A DNA stretch of 5,026 nucleotides from an uncultured Eubacteriales bacterium (GCA_900551145.1 URUQ01000102.1:1-5026), one strand, 5' to 3'. Shown: positions 1 to 5,026, numbered from the stretch's first letter. The notes: generated by a model from the letters alone, not told the origin. Translations and numbers: made by a program.

Positions 1-48
1 TCTACACCGTCTAATTCGTCGGCAGCGTCAGATGTGTATAAGAGACAG
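1..48 (+). other. Untrimmed Illumina Nextera adapter (non-genomic)
   Basis: Bases 1-7 (TCTACAC) match the end of the Illumina P5 oligonucleotide, 8-15 (CGTCTAAT) sit where the i5 index belongs, 16-29 (TCGTCGGCAGCGTC) are the Nextera read-1 sequence, and 30-48 (AGATGTGTATAAGAGACAG) are the Tn5 transposase mosaic end. The order and junctions are exactly those of a Nextera library molecule, so this is sequencing artefact and not biology. Genomic sequence starts at base 49. An ATG at base 32 lies inside the mosaic end and creates the false N-terminus MCIRDR when the frame is read into the first gene. Confidence 0.98.
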
Positions 49-73
49 ATTAATTATTAATTTCAAATCAACA

Positions 74-79
74 TATAGT
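74..79 (+). promoter_or_regulatory. Putative -10 box (TATAGT) immediately upstream of the flippase gene
   Basis: TATAGT differs from TATAAT at one position and ends 6 bases before the ATG at 86, so transcription would start at or very near the start codon. No Shine-Dalgarno sequence is visible between 49 and 85. A -35 element is not convincing: the best candidate, TTAATT at 50-55 with an 18-base spacer, matches only three of six consensus bases and abuts the adapter junction. The surrounding 18 bases closely resemble those at the murC start, which is the main support. Confidence 0.45.
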
Positions 80-85
80 TTTGGT

Positions 86-1798
86 ATGAATAACACCGCC
101 AAATCTTTCACAATAGTCACGGGCTTTTCCATTGCCACGAGGCTTATGTCTTTCGTTTTCAAAATGTGGATGTCGCGCACGCTCGGTGCGGAAGTCGTCG
201 GACAATATCAAATCGCTTTAAGCGTGCTCTTGATGCTCTTCACCATAACCGCGGGTGCGCCCGTCGTACTTTCACGCAAAGTTGCCGAAGCATCCGTAAA
301 CGGTGATATAAAAAAACAAAATTCACTCACTACCGCCTCGATAATTCTCGGATTATCATCATCGGCAGTAATATGTGCGGTGCTTTTCGCGCTCGGAGAC
401 AGGTTGTCTTTACTTTTCTCAAACCCCGAGTGCTTGCCCATATTCTTCATTATGTTGCCTTCTCTCGTCACGTCCACGCTATATATGACCCTTCGCAGTT
501 GGTTTTGGGGGCGCAAAAACTTCGTTGCATTCTCTTCTACGGAGCTTATCGATGAGGTCGTACGCATAATCCTTGCCATAGTCTTTGCTAGTGGAATAGT
601 GACAAGTATGCGAGGAGCAAACGGTATCGCACTTGCAATGACGCTGTCAGACGCACTATGCGTAATTATCCTTGCGGTGTTATATTTCATAGCGGGCGGA
701 CGATTGTCCAAACCAAGCGGATTTAAGGACTTGACACTCGGCACTATTCCCCTTTCCGCAACACGTATTATATCCTCTCTCGGCGCGTCGCTCACCGCGC
801 TCGTAATACCCCAACTTCTTGTATCGTCGGGCATGAGTATGGCGGAAGCCACGGCGGAATACGGACGAGTTGCGGGTATGGCATTACCGCTTATTATGGC
901 ACCCGTAACTTTTATAAACGCGCTTTCCGTGGTGCTTACGCCCGATATAGCACAACTTCGCAAACAAAACGATATAGAAGCCTTGCGCACCAAATTATCC
1001 ACCTCGTTGCTTTTTGCACTCATAATCGCAAGTTTCTTTTTTGCGGTGTATTTACCGCTCGGACAAAGCCTCGGAAAACTCTTGTTTGCCGACAAAAAAG
1101 CGGGTGATTTCGTGTCCTACTGCTCACTTATTCTCTTCCCGATTGCCACGGCGCAAGCAACGACGCCCATGGTCAACTCGCTCGGCAAGGAACGCTACAC
1201 GCTTTTATTTACGATTTTGGGCGCGGTTTCGATGTTACCGTGCATATTCTTCTTGCCAAAACTCATAGGCGTATATTCGATGGCGGTTGCCTCGGGACTT
1301 TGCTTTGCGATAATCTCCATTTGCAACTTCGTCGTTCTAAAAAAAGAAGTCGGGGCTTTTATCAACCATAAAAAAACTGTTCCGCTTATTCTTTCAAGCA
1401 TACTTCTTGCCGTGTCGGGCTATTTTTCGGCACGCCTACTTCGCTCGTACGCGGGACATATTACGACTATTATCGTCACCGGCGTTTATCTCGTGTTTTT
1501 CTTCTTTATCATTATAGGCGTATTTGACATTGCCGATATCGTGGCGTGCATAAAGATGCTAAAACCCTCCGCAAAGACCTCGAATATCCGCCATAATGAC
1601 TCAAAACAGAGCAGTGATGCAGCTAAAACTCGCAAATTCGGCACTAAAACGGCTTATCGCGCCACGCATTCTCATAGCAAGCCCACACACGAGAAAAAAT
1701 CCGAATCGACCTCTAAAATCATCAAAAAAAGTACTGAGAAACGCCCTGAAACGCGCAAAAATCGCGCTTCGCACCGTGCGCAAAGCAAAGTGGCATAG
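86..1798 (+). CDS. SpoVB/MurJ-like polysaccharide (lipid) flippase, MOP superfamily, with long basic C-terminal tail
   Basis: This is an integral membrane protein of 570 residues from the ATG at 86. About 14 hydrophobic segments can be read, the number typical of MOP-type lipid flippases. Family signatures are the N-terminal TRLMSFVFKMWMSRTLGAE stretch (about 18-36), the GAP segment near 57-59, and RSWFWGRKNF followed by STELIDEVVR (about 137-160), which corresponds to the RGYFQG...EQVVR region of SpoVB proteins. Family members move lipid-linked precursors across the cytoplasmic membrane; B. subtilis SpoVB is required for spore cortex synthesis. The hydrophobic core ends near residue 490. A 78-residue Lys/Arg/Ser/Thr/His-rich tail follows, whereas SpoVB proteins usually end near 520 residues. 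The start at 86 is chosen because the reading frame upstream runs into adapter; no Shine-Dalgarno site precedes it. It is the first gene of a three-gene operon. The exact substrate is not readable, so an O-antigen-type or other MurJ-like flippase is possible. Confidence 0.88.
   Translation: MNNTAKSFTIVTGFSIATRLMSFVFKMWMSRTLGAEVVGQYQIALSVLLMLFTITAGAPVVLSRKVAEASVNGDIKKQNSLTTASIILGLSSSAVICAVLFALGDRLSLLFSNPECLPIFFIMLPSLVTSTLYMTLRSWFWGRKNFVAFSSTELIDEVVRIILAIVFASGIVTSMRGANGIALAMTLSDALCVIILAVLYFIAGGRLSKPSGFKDLTLGTIPLSATRIISSLGASLTALVIPQLLVSSGMSMAEATAEYGRVAGMALPLIMAPVTFINALSVVLTPDIAQLRKQNDIEALRTKLSTSLLFALIIASFFFAVYLPLGQSLGKLLFADKKAGDFVSYCSLILFPIATAQATTPMVNSLGKERYTLLFTILGAVSMLPCIFFLPKLIGVYSMAVASGLCFAIISICNFVVLKKEVGAFINHKKTVPLILSSILLAVSGYFSARLLRSYAGHITTIIVTGVYLVFFFFIIIGVFDIADIVACIKMLKPSAKTSNIRHNDSKQSSDAAKTRKFGTKTAYRATHSHSKPTHEKKSESTSKIIKKSTEKRPETRKNRASHRAQSKVA
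1562..1795 (+). other. Basic, probably disordered C-terminal extension of the flippase
   Basis: The last 78 residues of the flippase, starting at KPSAKTSNIR, contain 15 Lys, 7 Arg and 5 His against 6 acidic residues, are rich in Ser and Thr, and have no hydrophobic segment. The tail follows the last membrane helix. By the positive-inside rule it is expected in the cytoplasm, where it could contact membrane phosphates, nucleic acid or a partner. This placement and role are inferences. The composition is seen directly. Confidence 0.7.
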
Positions 1799-1809
1799 TA
1801 TAAAAGCGT

Positions 1810-1830
1810 GCCGTATATACACACTACGGC
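1810..1830 (+). promoter_or_regulatory. Hairpin just before the DUF421 start codon
   Basis: GCCGTA (1810-1815) and TACGGC (1825-1830) form a perfect 6-bp stem with a 9-base loop, ending one base before the preferred ATG at 1832. There is no Shine-Dalgarno sequence in this gap. The hairpin could limit ribosome access or help translational coupling from the upstream gene, whose stop is 33 bases away. It is too short and lacks a T-run, so it is not a terminator. It could also be chance. Confidence 0.35.
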
Positions 1831-1831
1831 T

Positions 1832-2572
1832 ATGCTCAATTTATTTATAAGAAGTTTAGTTTTATACTTTGTATTGCTCGTTGCGATGCGACTTATGGGC
1901 AAAAGGCAACTCGGCGAATTGCAACCCTTTGAACTTGCTATCACGCTCGTTGCCAGCGACCTCGTATGTATACCTATGGCGGATGCGTCCATACCTATTT
2001 TATACGGCGTTATCCCCGTATTTTCGCTATTTTTGGTGCATATTCTCATCACGAAACTTGCAACAAAAAGCATCAAATTCCGCAAATTTCTCAACGGTAA
2101 GCCTATTATCATCATCGAAAAAGGCAACATTTTGTCCGACGTTATGAAAGAACTCAACCTAAATATCGACGATATTATGGAAGCGTTGCGAGGCGCGGGA
2201 TATTTCAATCCGAGCGAAGTAGAATATGCCATTTTGGAAACCAACGGCAACCTCAGCGTTATGCCAAAATCCGAAAACAGACCGCTTTGTCCCCTCGATG
2301 TCAATCTCAAAGCGGACGAGGCGCAAATCCCCGTTGCAGTTATTATGGAAGGTGAATTCGTTGCGGAAAACCTATCCAAACTTCAAGGTGACGTTAAAGA
2401 AAAAGTATTGCAACTCTTGTCCAATTTGGGAGTAAATCGGCAAGATGTACTCGTTGCGCTCGTTGCAGGTGACGACGTGTTTATCCAACCCTTTAAGGAC
2501 GATTATATTATCACGTCGCTCACCCCAACCACGAACAATCCTAACGTCACGCTCAAAGAGGAAGTGAGATGA
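1832..2572 (+). CDS. YetF-type DUF421 membrane protein
   Basis: The product has 246 residues. The N-terminal part carries about three membrane segments (roughly 3-22, 34-50 and 54-75) with the hallmark MRLMGKRQLGELQPFEL (19-35), which is diagnostic of the DUF421/YetF family. A soluble domain follows with GKPIIIIEKG (89-98), ALRGAGYFNPSEVEYAILE (118-136) and NGNLSVMPK (138-146). A second, weaker copy of the same fold lies in the C-terminal part (PVAVIMEGEFVAENLSKL, then DVLVALVAGDDVFIQPFKDD), as in longer clostridial members. The biochemical role is unknown. A DUF421 protein encoded with spoVA-type genes (2Duf) affects spore resistance in Bacillus, so a spore-membrane role is plausible but inferred. 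The in-frame GTG at 1808 would add eight residues; the ATG at 1832 fits the usual family N-terminus better. It lies 33 bases after the flippase stop and overlaps the next gene by 4 bases. Confidence 0.9.
   Translation: MLNLFIRSLVLYFVLLVAMRLMGKRQLGELQPFELAITLVASDLVCIPMADASIPILYGVIPVFSLFLVHILITKLATKSIKFRKFLNGKPIIIIEKGNILSDVMKELNLNIDDIMEALRGAGYFNPSEVEYAILETNGNLSVMPKSENRPLCPLDVNLKADEAQIPVAVIMEGEFVAENLSKLQGDVKEKVLQLLSNLGVNRQDVLVALVAGDDVFIQPFKDDYIITSLTPTTNNPNVTLKEEVR
2557..2564 (+). promoter_or_regulatory. Shine-Dalgarno site for the DUF4363 gene
   Basis: AGAGGAAG lies inside the last codons of the DUF421 gene. Its GAGG core ends 7 bases before the ATG at 2569. It fixes the start of the small downstream gene and shows that the organism does use Shine-Dalgarno initiation inside operons, in contrast to the genes at 86 and 4564. 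Confidence 0.7.
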
Positions 2573-2946
2573 AAAGAGTCGTCGTCGCAGTCATAGTGCT
2601 CGTGCTTATAGTCACCGGCGGAATACTTGAAAACATCTATGTTACCAAGACTTTCCGTGAGTTGGAAACCAAACTCAAATCTCTCGAACAAGCCGTACTT
2701 GCCGAGGACGAAACCGCCCTCAACCAACTTCGCGACATATCCGAGTGGTGGGAAAAGAGGCGTATGTATATAGAACTTTTTGCCTACTCACCCGACGTCA
2801 GAGCATTTTCCGTTGCAATGGGCGAGGCGGAAGGTTCGCTCGAATGCGGTGATTATCAAAACGCCGCTTCTAAGTGCCACTCCCTCATTGTTATGGCAGA
2901 CAACATAAAGTGCCTTCTCGACTTCAATGCGGAAGACATAATCTAA
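2569..2946 (+). CDS. DUF4363 family small membrane-anchored protein
   Basis: The product has 125 residues. An N-terminal membrane anchor (MKR, then hydrophobic residues 4-20) is followed by a helical soluble region with a likely amphipathic or coiled helix at 26-45 (TKTFRELETKLKSLEQAVLA). The W60-W61 pair in EWWEKRRMYIELF (59-71) matches the conserved W-x-K-x-x-x-x-L-x-x-x-x pattern of DUF4363 proteins. The remainder is helical and ends in an acidic tail. By orientation the soluble part should be outside the cytoplasm, anchored by the N-terminal helix; this is inferred. Function is unknown for the family, but members are commonly encoded beside DUF421 genes in Clostridia. The 4-base ATGA overlap with the DUF421 stop implies translational coupling and suggests the two products act together. 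The start is supported by a good Shine-Dalgarno site. The family call rests on the motif and context, not a search. Confidence 0.8.
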   Translation: MKRVVVAVIVLVLIVTGGILENIYVTKTFRELETKLKSLEQAVLAEDETALNQLRDISEWWEKRRMYIELFAYSPDVRAFSVAMGEAEGSLECGDYQNAASKCHSLIVMADNIKCLLDFNAEDII

Positions 2947-3044
2947 ACCCGCGCACACTATGCGCTTTTGAAACGAAAGAGGTTTAGACAAGACGGTCGC
3001 TTTTTATACGCTTATAGACTTAAAAGGCAGGTCGGCACGACAAT

Positions 3045-3073
3045 GAAAAGCACGCAAAATATGCGTGCTTTTC
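3045..3073. terminator. Bidirectional Rho-independent terminator
   Basis: GAAAAGCACGCA (3045-3056) and TGCGTGCTTTTC (3062-3073) form a perfect 12-bp stem with a 5-base AAATA loop. The G+C-rich inner stem (GCACGCA) is flanked by AAAA on the left and TTTT on the right, so a T-run follows the stem on either strand. It lies 98 bases after the DUF4363 stop and 126 bases beyond the murC stop, as expected for a shared terminator between convergent transcripts. The T-runs are short (4 bases), so efficiency may be moderate. Confidence 0.8.
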
Positions 3074-3099
3074 GATATGAGAATGCCTCGATTTATTCT

Positions 3100-3128
3100 T
3101 TGAGCATATCGACATATGTGTCTATAAT
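3100..3128 (+). promoter_or_regulatory. Possible orphan promoter pointing into the murC 3' end
   Basis: TTGAGC (3100-3105; four of six consensus bases) and a perfect TATAAT (3123-3128) are separated by exactly 17 bases, just past the terminator. Transcription would begin near 3135 and run antisense into the end of murC. The A+T-rich setting makes a chance match quite possible, and no credible downstream gene on this strand follows. Confidence 0.25.
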
Positions 3129-3199
3129 TATCTGTTTCGCTATATATTTATATATGTAGATATGTACATATATCTATATTGGAACAAGTCTATTACTGT

Positions 3200-4564
3200 T
3201 TATCGCTTTGCAAGCGTTGCCTTCAAGTCGTATATATCTCCCGCACCTATCATAAGCACCGTATCTACCTCGTTTGCGTGTGATCTGACAAAATCGACTG
3301 TTGATTGGTTGTTTTTTGCAAGATAAACTTGCTTTTGAGGAAATTTGTCGAAAATTGCGTCTTTTAAAATATCGCTACCGACGCCCATAGAGAGTGTCTC
3401 TCTTGCAGGATACGTGGGCATAATTACGATGTACTTCGCATAGTCACAACCGCCGAGGACGGAGACAAAATCGGATAGATACGCCTTGGTTCTCGAATAC
3501 GTATGCGGTTGAAAAACGACGATTGCACTGCCGTATTTTCTTGCGCGCTCCAACACGCATTTTATCTCTTTAGGGTGATGTGCAAAATCAAAGTACACTC
3601 TTGTGTCGTCGATATCCGTGCCTCTTTCAAATCTGCGTTTTACGCCTTTATAACTTGCAAGCATATACGCGCCGTCTTTGATTCTCACGCCGAGACGATA
3701 TGCTACCGTGAGTGCGAAAAGTGCGTTTTTGTAGTTATACTCACCGTTGTCTTCAAGTTTCAATCGAGCGACGTACGTCCCGTTTTGATATATTCTCGCT
3801 CCGTCGTCGCCGACTTTTGCATAGATAGTATCTTGCTCGCAAACTACGCAAAAACAAGACGAATTGGTCGGCGTTTTGTACAAGTCGGATATATCCTTCT
3901 CGCTTGCGATTTTTATAGGCGTGCCGTTCAAAAAACTCTTAAATGCGTCTTGAACCTCGTCGAGATTTTTATAACAATCGGGATGATCGCACTCGACGTT
4001 GGTCACAACGCCTATATCTCTTTTCACGGCAAGCATATGCCTTTTATACTCACACGCTTCCGTGACGAAAACACAATTTTTGAGGTCGGATATTCTGTCC
4101 GCATACGTATTATTGACGTAATTGCCGCCGTCTACACACTCTCCTCCTATCATCGACAAAAATTTCAAATTCGACTTTTTTAGGATGTGCGTAACCATTG
4201 CCGTTGTGCTCGTTTTGCCGTGCGTGCCCGCAATCGCAACGCTTCGTCCGAAAAGTCTCGACACCTCGCCCAAAAACTCGTGCCTCTCGTATAACTTTGC
4301 ACCGCTTTGCTTTGCAAAGACGAGTTCTTTATTATCCGCCCTTATCGCGCTTGAAAAAACGACGATATCCGCATCTATATTTTGAGGTGCTTCCCCTTGC
4401 CAAATTTTTGCGCCTTTTGCACGCAATTCGTCGCAAATAGGTGTGATTTTTGCGTCGCTTCCGCTTACTTTTCCGCCAAAATCAAGCACAAATTTTGCCA
4501 GCGCATTGCACGATATGCCACCGATTCCTATAAAATGCACCGTTTTATTTGAAAAATCCAACAT
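3200..4564 (-). CDS. murC: UDP-N-acetylmuramate--L-alanine ligase (MurC)
   Basis: This cytoplasmic enzyme joins L-alanine to UDP-N-acetylmuramic acid with ATP, the first stem-peptide step of peptidoglycan synthesis. At 454 residues it has normal family length and all three Mur ligase domains. The UDP-substrate domain has GIGG at 13-16. The ATP domain has the P-loop GTHGKTSTT (113-121), EACEY (169-173) and TNVECDHPD (188-196). The C-terminal domain has YKGVKRRFE (305-313), FAHHPKEI (327-334) and FQPHTYSRT (351-359), with YPARE and MIGAGDIYDL later. FAHHP and PHTYSRT point to MurC over MurD, MurE or MurF; Mpl is less likely given the context and length. The usual His of the G-x-H-N motif is Tyr here (GEYN, 274-277), and a small Cys cluster (237, 239, 242) lies in the middle domain. 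The start is fixed by the close fit of the N-terminus. No Shine-Dalgarno site precedes it. The gene is transcribed divergently from spoVG and converges on the DUF4363 gene. Confidence 0.96.
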   Translation of the reverse strand: MLDFSNKTVHFIGIGGISCNALAKFVLDFGGKVSGSDAKITPICDELRAKGAKIWQGEAPQNIDADIVVFSSAIRADNKELVFAKQSGAKLYERHEFLGEVSRLFGRSVAIAGTHGKTSTTAMVTHILKKSNLKFLSMIGGECVDGGNYVNNTYADRISDLKNCVFVTEACEYKRHMLAVKRDIGVVTNVECDHPDCYKNLDEVQDAFKSFLNGTPIKIASEKDISDLYKTPTNSSCFCVVCEQDTIYAKVGDDGARIYQNGTYVARLKLEDNGEYNYKNALFALTVAYRLGVRIKDGAYMLASYKGVKRRFERGTDIDDTRVYFDFAHHPKEIKCVLERARKYGSAIVVFQPHTYSRTKAYLSDFVSVLGGCDYAKYIVIMPTYPARETLSMGVGSDILKDAIFDKFPQKQVYLAKNNQSTVDFVRSHANEVDTVLMIGAGDIYDLKATLAKR

Positions 4565-4570
4565 AGCAAC

Positions 4571-4599
4571 ATTATATGTAAAAGCCGTTTTTTTGTTTC
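4571..4599 (-). promoter_or_regulatory. murC promoter placing the transcript start at the ATG (likely leaderless)
   Basis: On the minus strand a perfect TATAAT occupies 4576-4571, leaving exactly 6 bases (GTTGCT) before the murC ATG at 4564. A weak -35 candidate, GAAACA (4599-4594; three of six consensus bases), sits 17 bases upstream. Bacterial transcription usually begins about 6-7 bases after the -10 box, so the first transcribed base would be the A of the start codon or very close to it. The absence of any Shine-Dalgarno sequence fits this. Confidence 0.6.
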
Positions 4600-4639
4600 G
4601 CTACAAACGTAGTCTATCCGCACACGTCGTAATTTTGCC

Positions 4640-4671
4640 TTGATAGGCACTTTTTTAGGTGCTATTATAAT
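4640..4671 (+). promoter_or_regulatory. spoVG promoter
   Basis: TTGATA (4640-4645; five of six -35 consensus bases) pairs with TATTAT (4663-4668; five of six) at a 17-base spacing. The overlapping TATAAT at 4666-4671 is a perfect -10 box but with a 20-base spacing. Transcription would start near 4675, giving a leader of roughly 40 bases. The layout reads as a vegetative sigma-A type promoter. A stress or sporulation sigma site was not recognised. Confidence 0.6.
4643..4665. promoter_or_regulatory. Imperfect inverted repeat inside the spoVG promoter
   Basis: ATAGGCAC (4643-4650) and GTGCTAT (4659-4665) form an inverted repeat of 7 bp with one extra G in the left arm. It spans the spacer between the -35 and -10 boxes. 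The position would suit an operator for a dimeric regulator. No known operator consensus is recognised, and it may be coincidental. Confidence 0.3.
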
Positions 4672-4698
4672 TTATAGGGGATTTCCCGAAGATAAGGT

Positions 4699-4705
4699 AA
4701 GGAAG
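4699..4705 (+). promoter_or_regulatory. Shine-Dalgarno site for spoVG
   Basis: AAGGAAG ends 8 bases before the ATG at 4714, a normal spacing, and confirms that start. A second G-rich stretch (AAGG at 4694-4697) lies just upstream and could extend the pairing. Confidence 0.75.
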
Positions 4706-4713
4706 ATAAAATT

Positions 4714-5013
4714 ATGGTCAATATTACCGACGTAAAAGTTCGTCTTGTGGGCAACGAAGGCGGAAAACTTAAAGGCGTTGCGACAATCGTCATCGACGAT
4801 AGCGTTGCAGTGCACGATATCAAACTCATCGAAGGTAATGACGGCATATTTATGGCAATGCCCTCTAAAAAGATGCCCGATGGCGAATACAAAGACCTCG
4901 TCCACGCAATCAATTCTCCGACGCGCGAGTATATAAAAGAAAGCGTGATGAACGCTTATAAAGAGGCGGTCTTGGAGGCGCAAGGCGCCGACCGCATCGA
5001 GCGTCGAGCTTGA
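4714..5013 (+). CDS. spoVG: SpoVG regulatory protein
   Basis: The product has 99 residues, close to the usual 95-100 for SpoVG. Matching landmarks are NITDVKVRLV (3-12), the beta-strand core ATIVIDD (23-29), VHDIKLIEG (33-41), GIFMAMPSKKMPDGEYKD (44-61) and HAINSPTR (64-71), where most relatives have HPINS. A helical basic and acidic tail follows (SVMNAYKEAVLEAQ). SpoVG is a small cytoplasmic protein that binds DNA and RNA. In Bacillus it affects asymmetric division and cortex formation, and in Staphylococcus and Listeria it acts as a pleiotropic regulator. It is also found in non-sporulating Bacillota, so it does not by itself prove sporulation. The start is supported by a promoter and a Shine-Dalgarno site. 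It is read divergently from murC across 149 bases. The gene is complete, and nothing further is resolved in the 13 bases to the window end. Confidence 0.95.
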   Translation: MVNITDVKVRLVGNEGGKLKGVATIVIDDSVAVHDIKLIEGNDGIFMAMPSKKMPDGEYKDLVHAINSPTREYIKESVMNAYKEAVLEAQGADRIERRA

Positions 5014-5026
5014 CGATTAGTACAAG

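Larger units (their letters stand above)
2947..3199. other. Convergent A+T-rich intergenic region
   Basis: This 253-base gap lies between the stop codons of the DUF4363 gene and murC, which face each other. It holds a weak 5-bp hairpin (GCGCA 2951-2955, TGCGC 2961-2965, then TTTT), a strong hairpin at 3045-3073, and a very A+T-rich tail (about 3120-3180) containing the 12-bp palindrome ATATGTACATAT at 3160-3171. No convincing gene is present. The open frames here are short, have unusual starts, and run through the terminator hairpin. Confidence 0.6.

Noticed and set aside
30..48. Tn5 mosaic end as evidence of a natural transposon
   Set aside because: It is joined to the Nextera read-1 sequence, an index and P5 bases, which identifies it as library adapter.
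208..1095. Long minus-strand open frame (295 codons) opposite the flippase
   Set aside because: It lies wholly antisense to a clearly coding membrane-protein gene, has no family resemblance and no ribosome binding site, and is explained by the codon composition of the sense strand.
1672..2379. Minus-strand open frame (235 codons) across the flippase/DUF421 junction
   Set aside because: It is antisense to two supported genes of one operon and has no recognisable protein features.
2951..2969. Hairpin GCGCA/TGCGC followed by TTTT as the operon terminator
   Set aside because: The stem is only 5 bp and the T-run only 4 bases. The 12-bp hairpin at 3045-3073 is a far better terminator, although partial termination here cannot be excluded.
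2968..3162. Small plus-strand frame (63 codons from TTG, or 38 codons from the ATG at 3044) ending in a hydrophobic segment
   Set aside because: It runs through the perfect terminator hairpin, starts at TTG or within two bases of the stem, lacks a well-spaced ribosome binding site, and its hydrophobic end reflects A+T-rich sequence.
3162..3326. Plus-strand frame from the ATG at 3162, downstream of the possible orphan promoter
   Set aside because: Most of it is antisense to the murC 3' end, it lacks a Shine-Dalgarno site, and the peptide resembles nothing known.
3503..4183. Plus-strand open frame (226 codons) opposite murC
   Set aside because: It is antisense to a well-supported enzyme gene, and the translation shows no recognisable domain.
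4677..4687. GGGGATTTCCC in the spoVG leader as a regulatory palindrome
   Set aside because: Only the outer GGG and CCC pair. It is too short and imperfect to support as an operator or hairpin.

Overview
The window looks like the end of a draft contig from an uncultured, spore-lineage member of the Bacillota (class Clostridia is the best guess). The reasons are the gene set (a SpoVB-type flippase, a YetF/DUF421 protein with a DUF4363 partner, MurC and SpoVG), the moderate A+T content judged by eye, and the AGAGGAAG/AAGGAAG ribosome binding sites in front of two genes. The first 48 bases are not genomic. They are an untrimmed Illumina Nextera adapter: P5 tail, an 8-base index, the transposase read-1 sequence and the 19-bp Tn5 mosaic end. 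Real sequence therefore begins at base 49, and any protein call starting at base 32 carries an artificial N-terminus.

Layout: (1) bases 86-2946, plus strand, form a compact three-gene operon. It encodes a 14-segment polysaccharide/lipid flippase of the SpoVB/MurJ-like MOP group with an unusual basic tail, a YetF-type DUF421 membrane protein, and a small single-pass DUF4363 protein whose start overlaps the DUF421 stop in ATGA. (2) Bases 2947-3199 are a convergent, A+T-rich intergenic stretch with a strong 12-bp hairpin (3045-3073) that can end transcription from both sides. (3) Bases 3200-4564, minus strand, encode a complete MurC, UDP-N-acetylmuramate--L-alanine ligase. (4) Bases 4565-4713 are a divergent promoter region. 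(5) Bases 4714-5013, plus strand, encode a complete SpoVG, followed by 13 bases to the window end.

The genes share an envelope and sporulation theme. MurC adds the first amino acid of the peptidoglycan stem peptide in the cytoplasm. SpoVB-type flippases move lipid-linked envelope precursors and are needed for the spore cortex in Bacillus. DUF421/DUF4363 pairs are membrane proteins, with DUF421 relatives known from spore membranes. SpoVG is a small nucleic-acid-binding regulator of envelope, division and sporulation genes.

I found no mobile element, CRISPR array, tRNA, rRNA or clear novel system. The most interesting signal is regulatory. The genes at 86 and 4564 lack a Shine-Dalgarno sequence, and each has a -10-like box exactly 6 bases before its ATG inside a nearly identical 18-base context (15 of 18 matching). 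This suggests leaderless transcripts, whereas spoVG has a normal leader and the DUF4363 gene a normal Shine-Dalgarno site.
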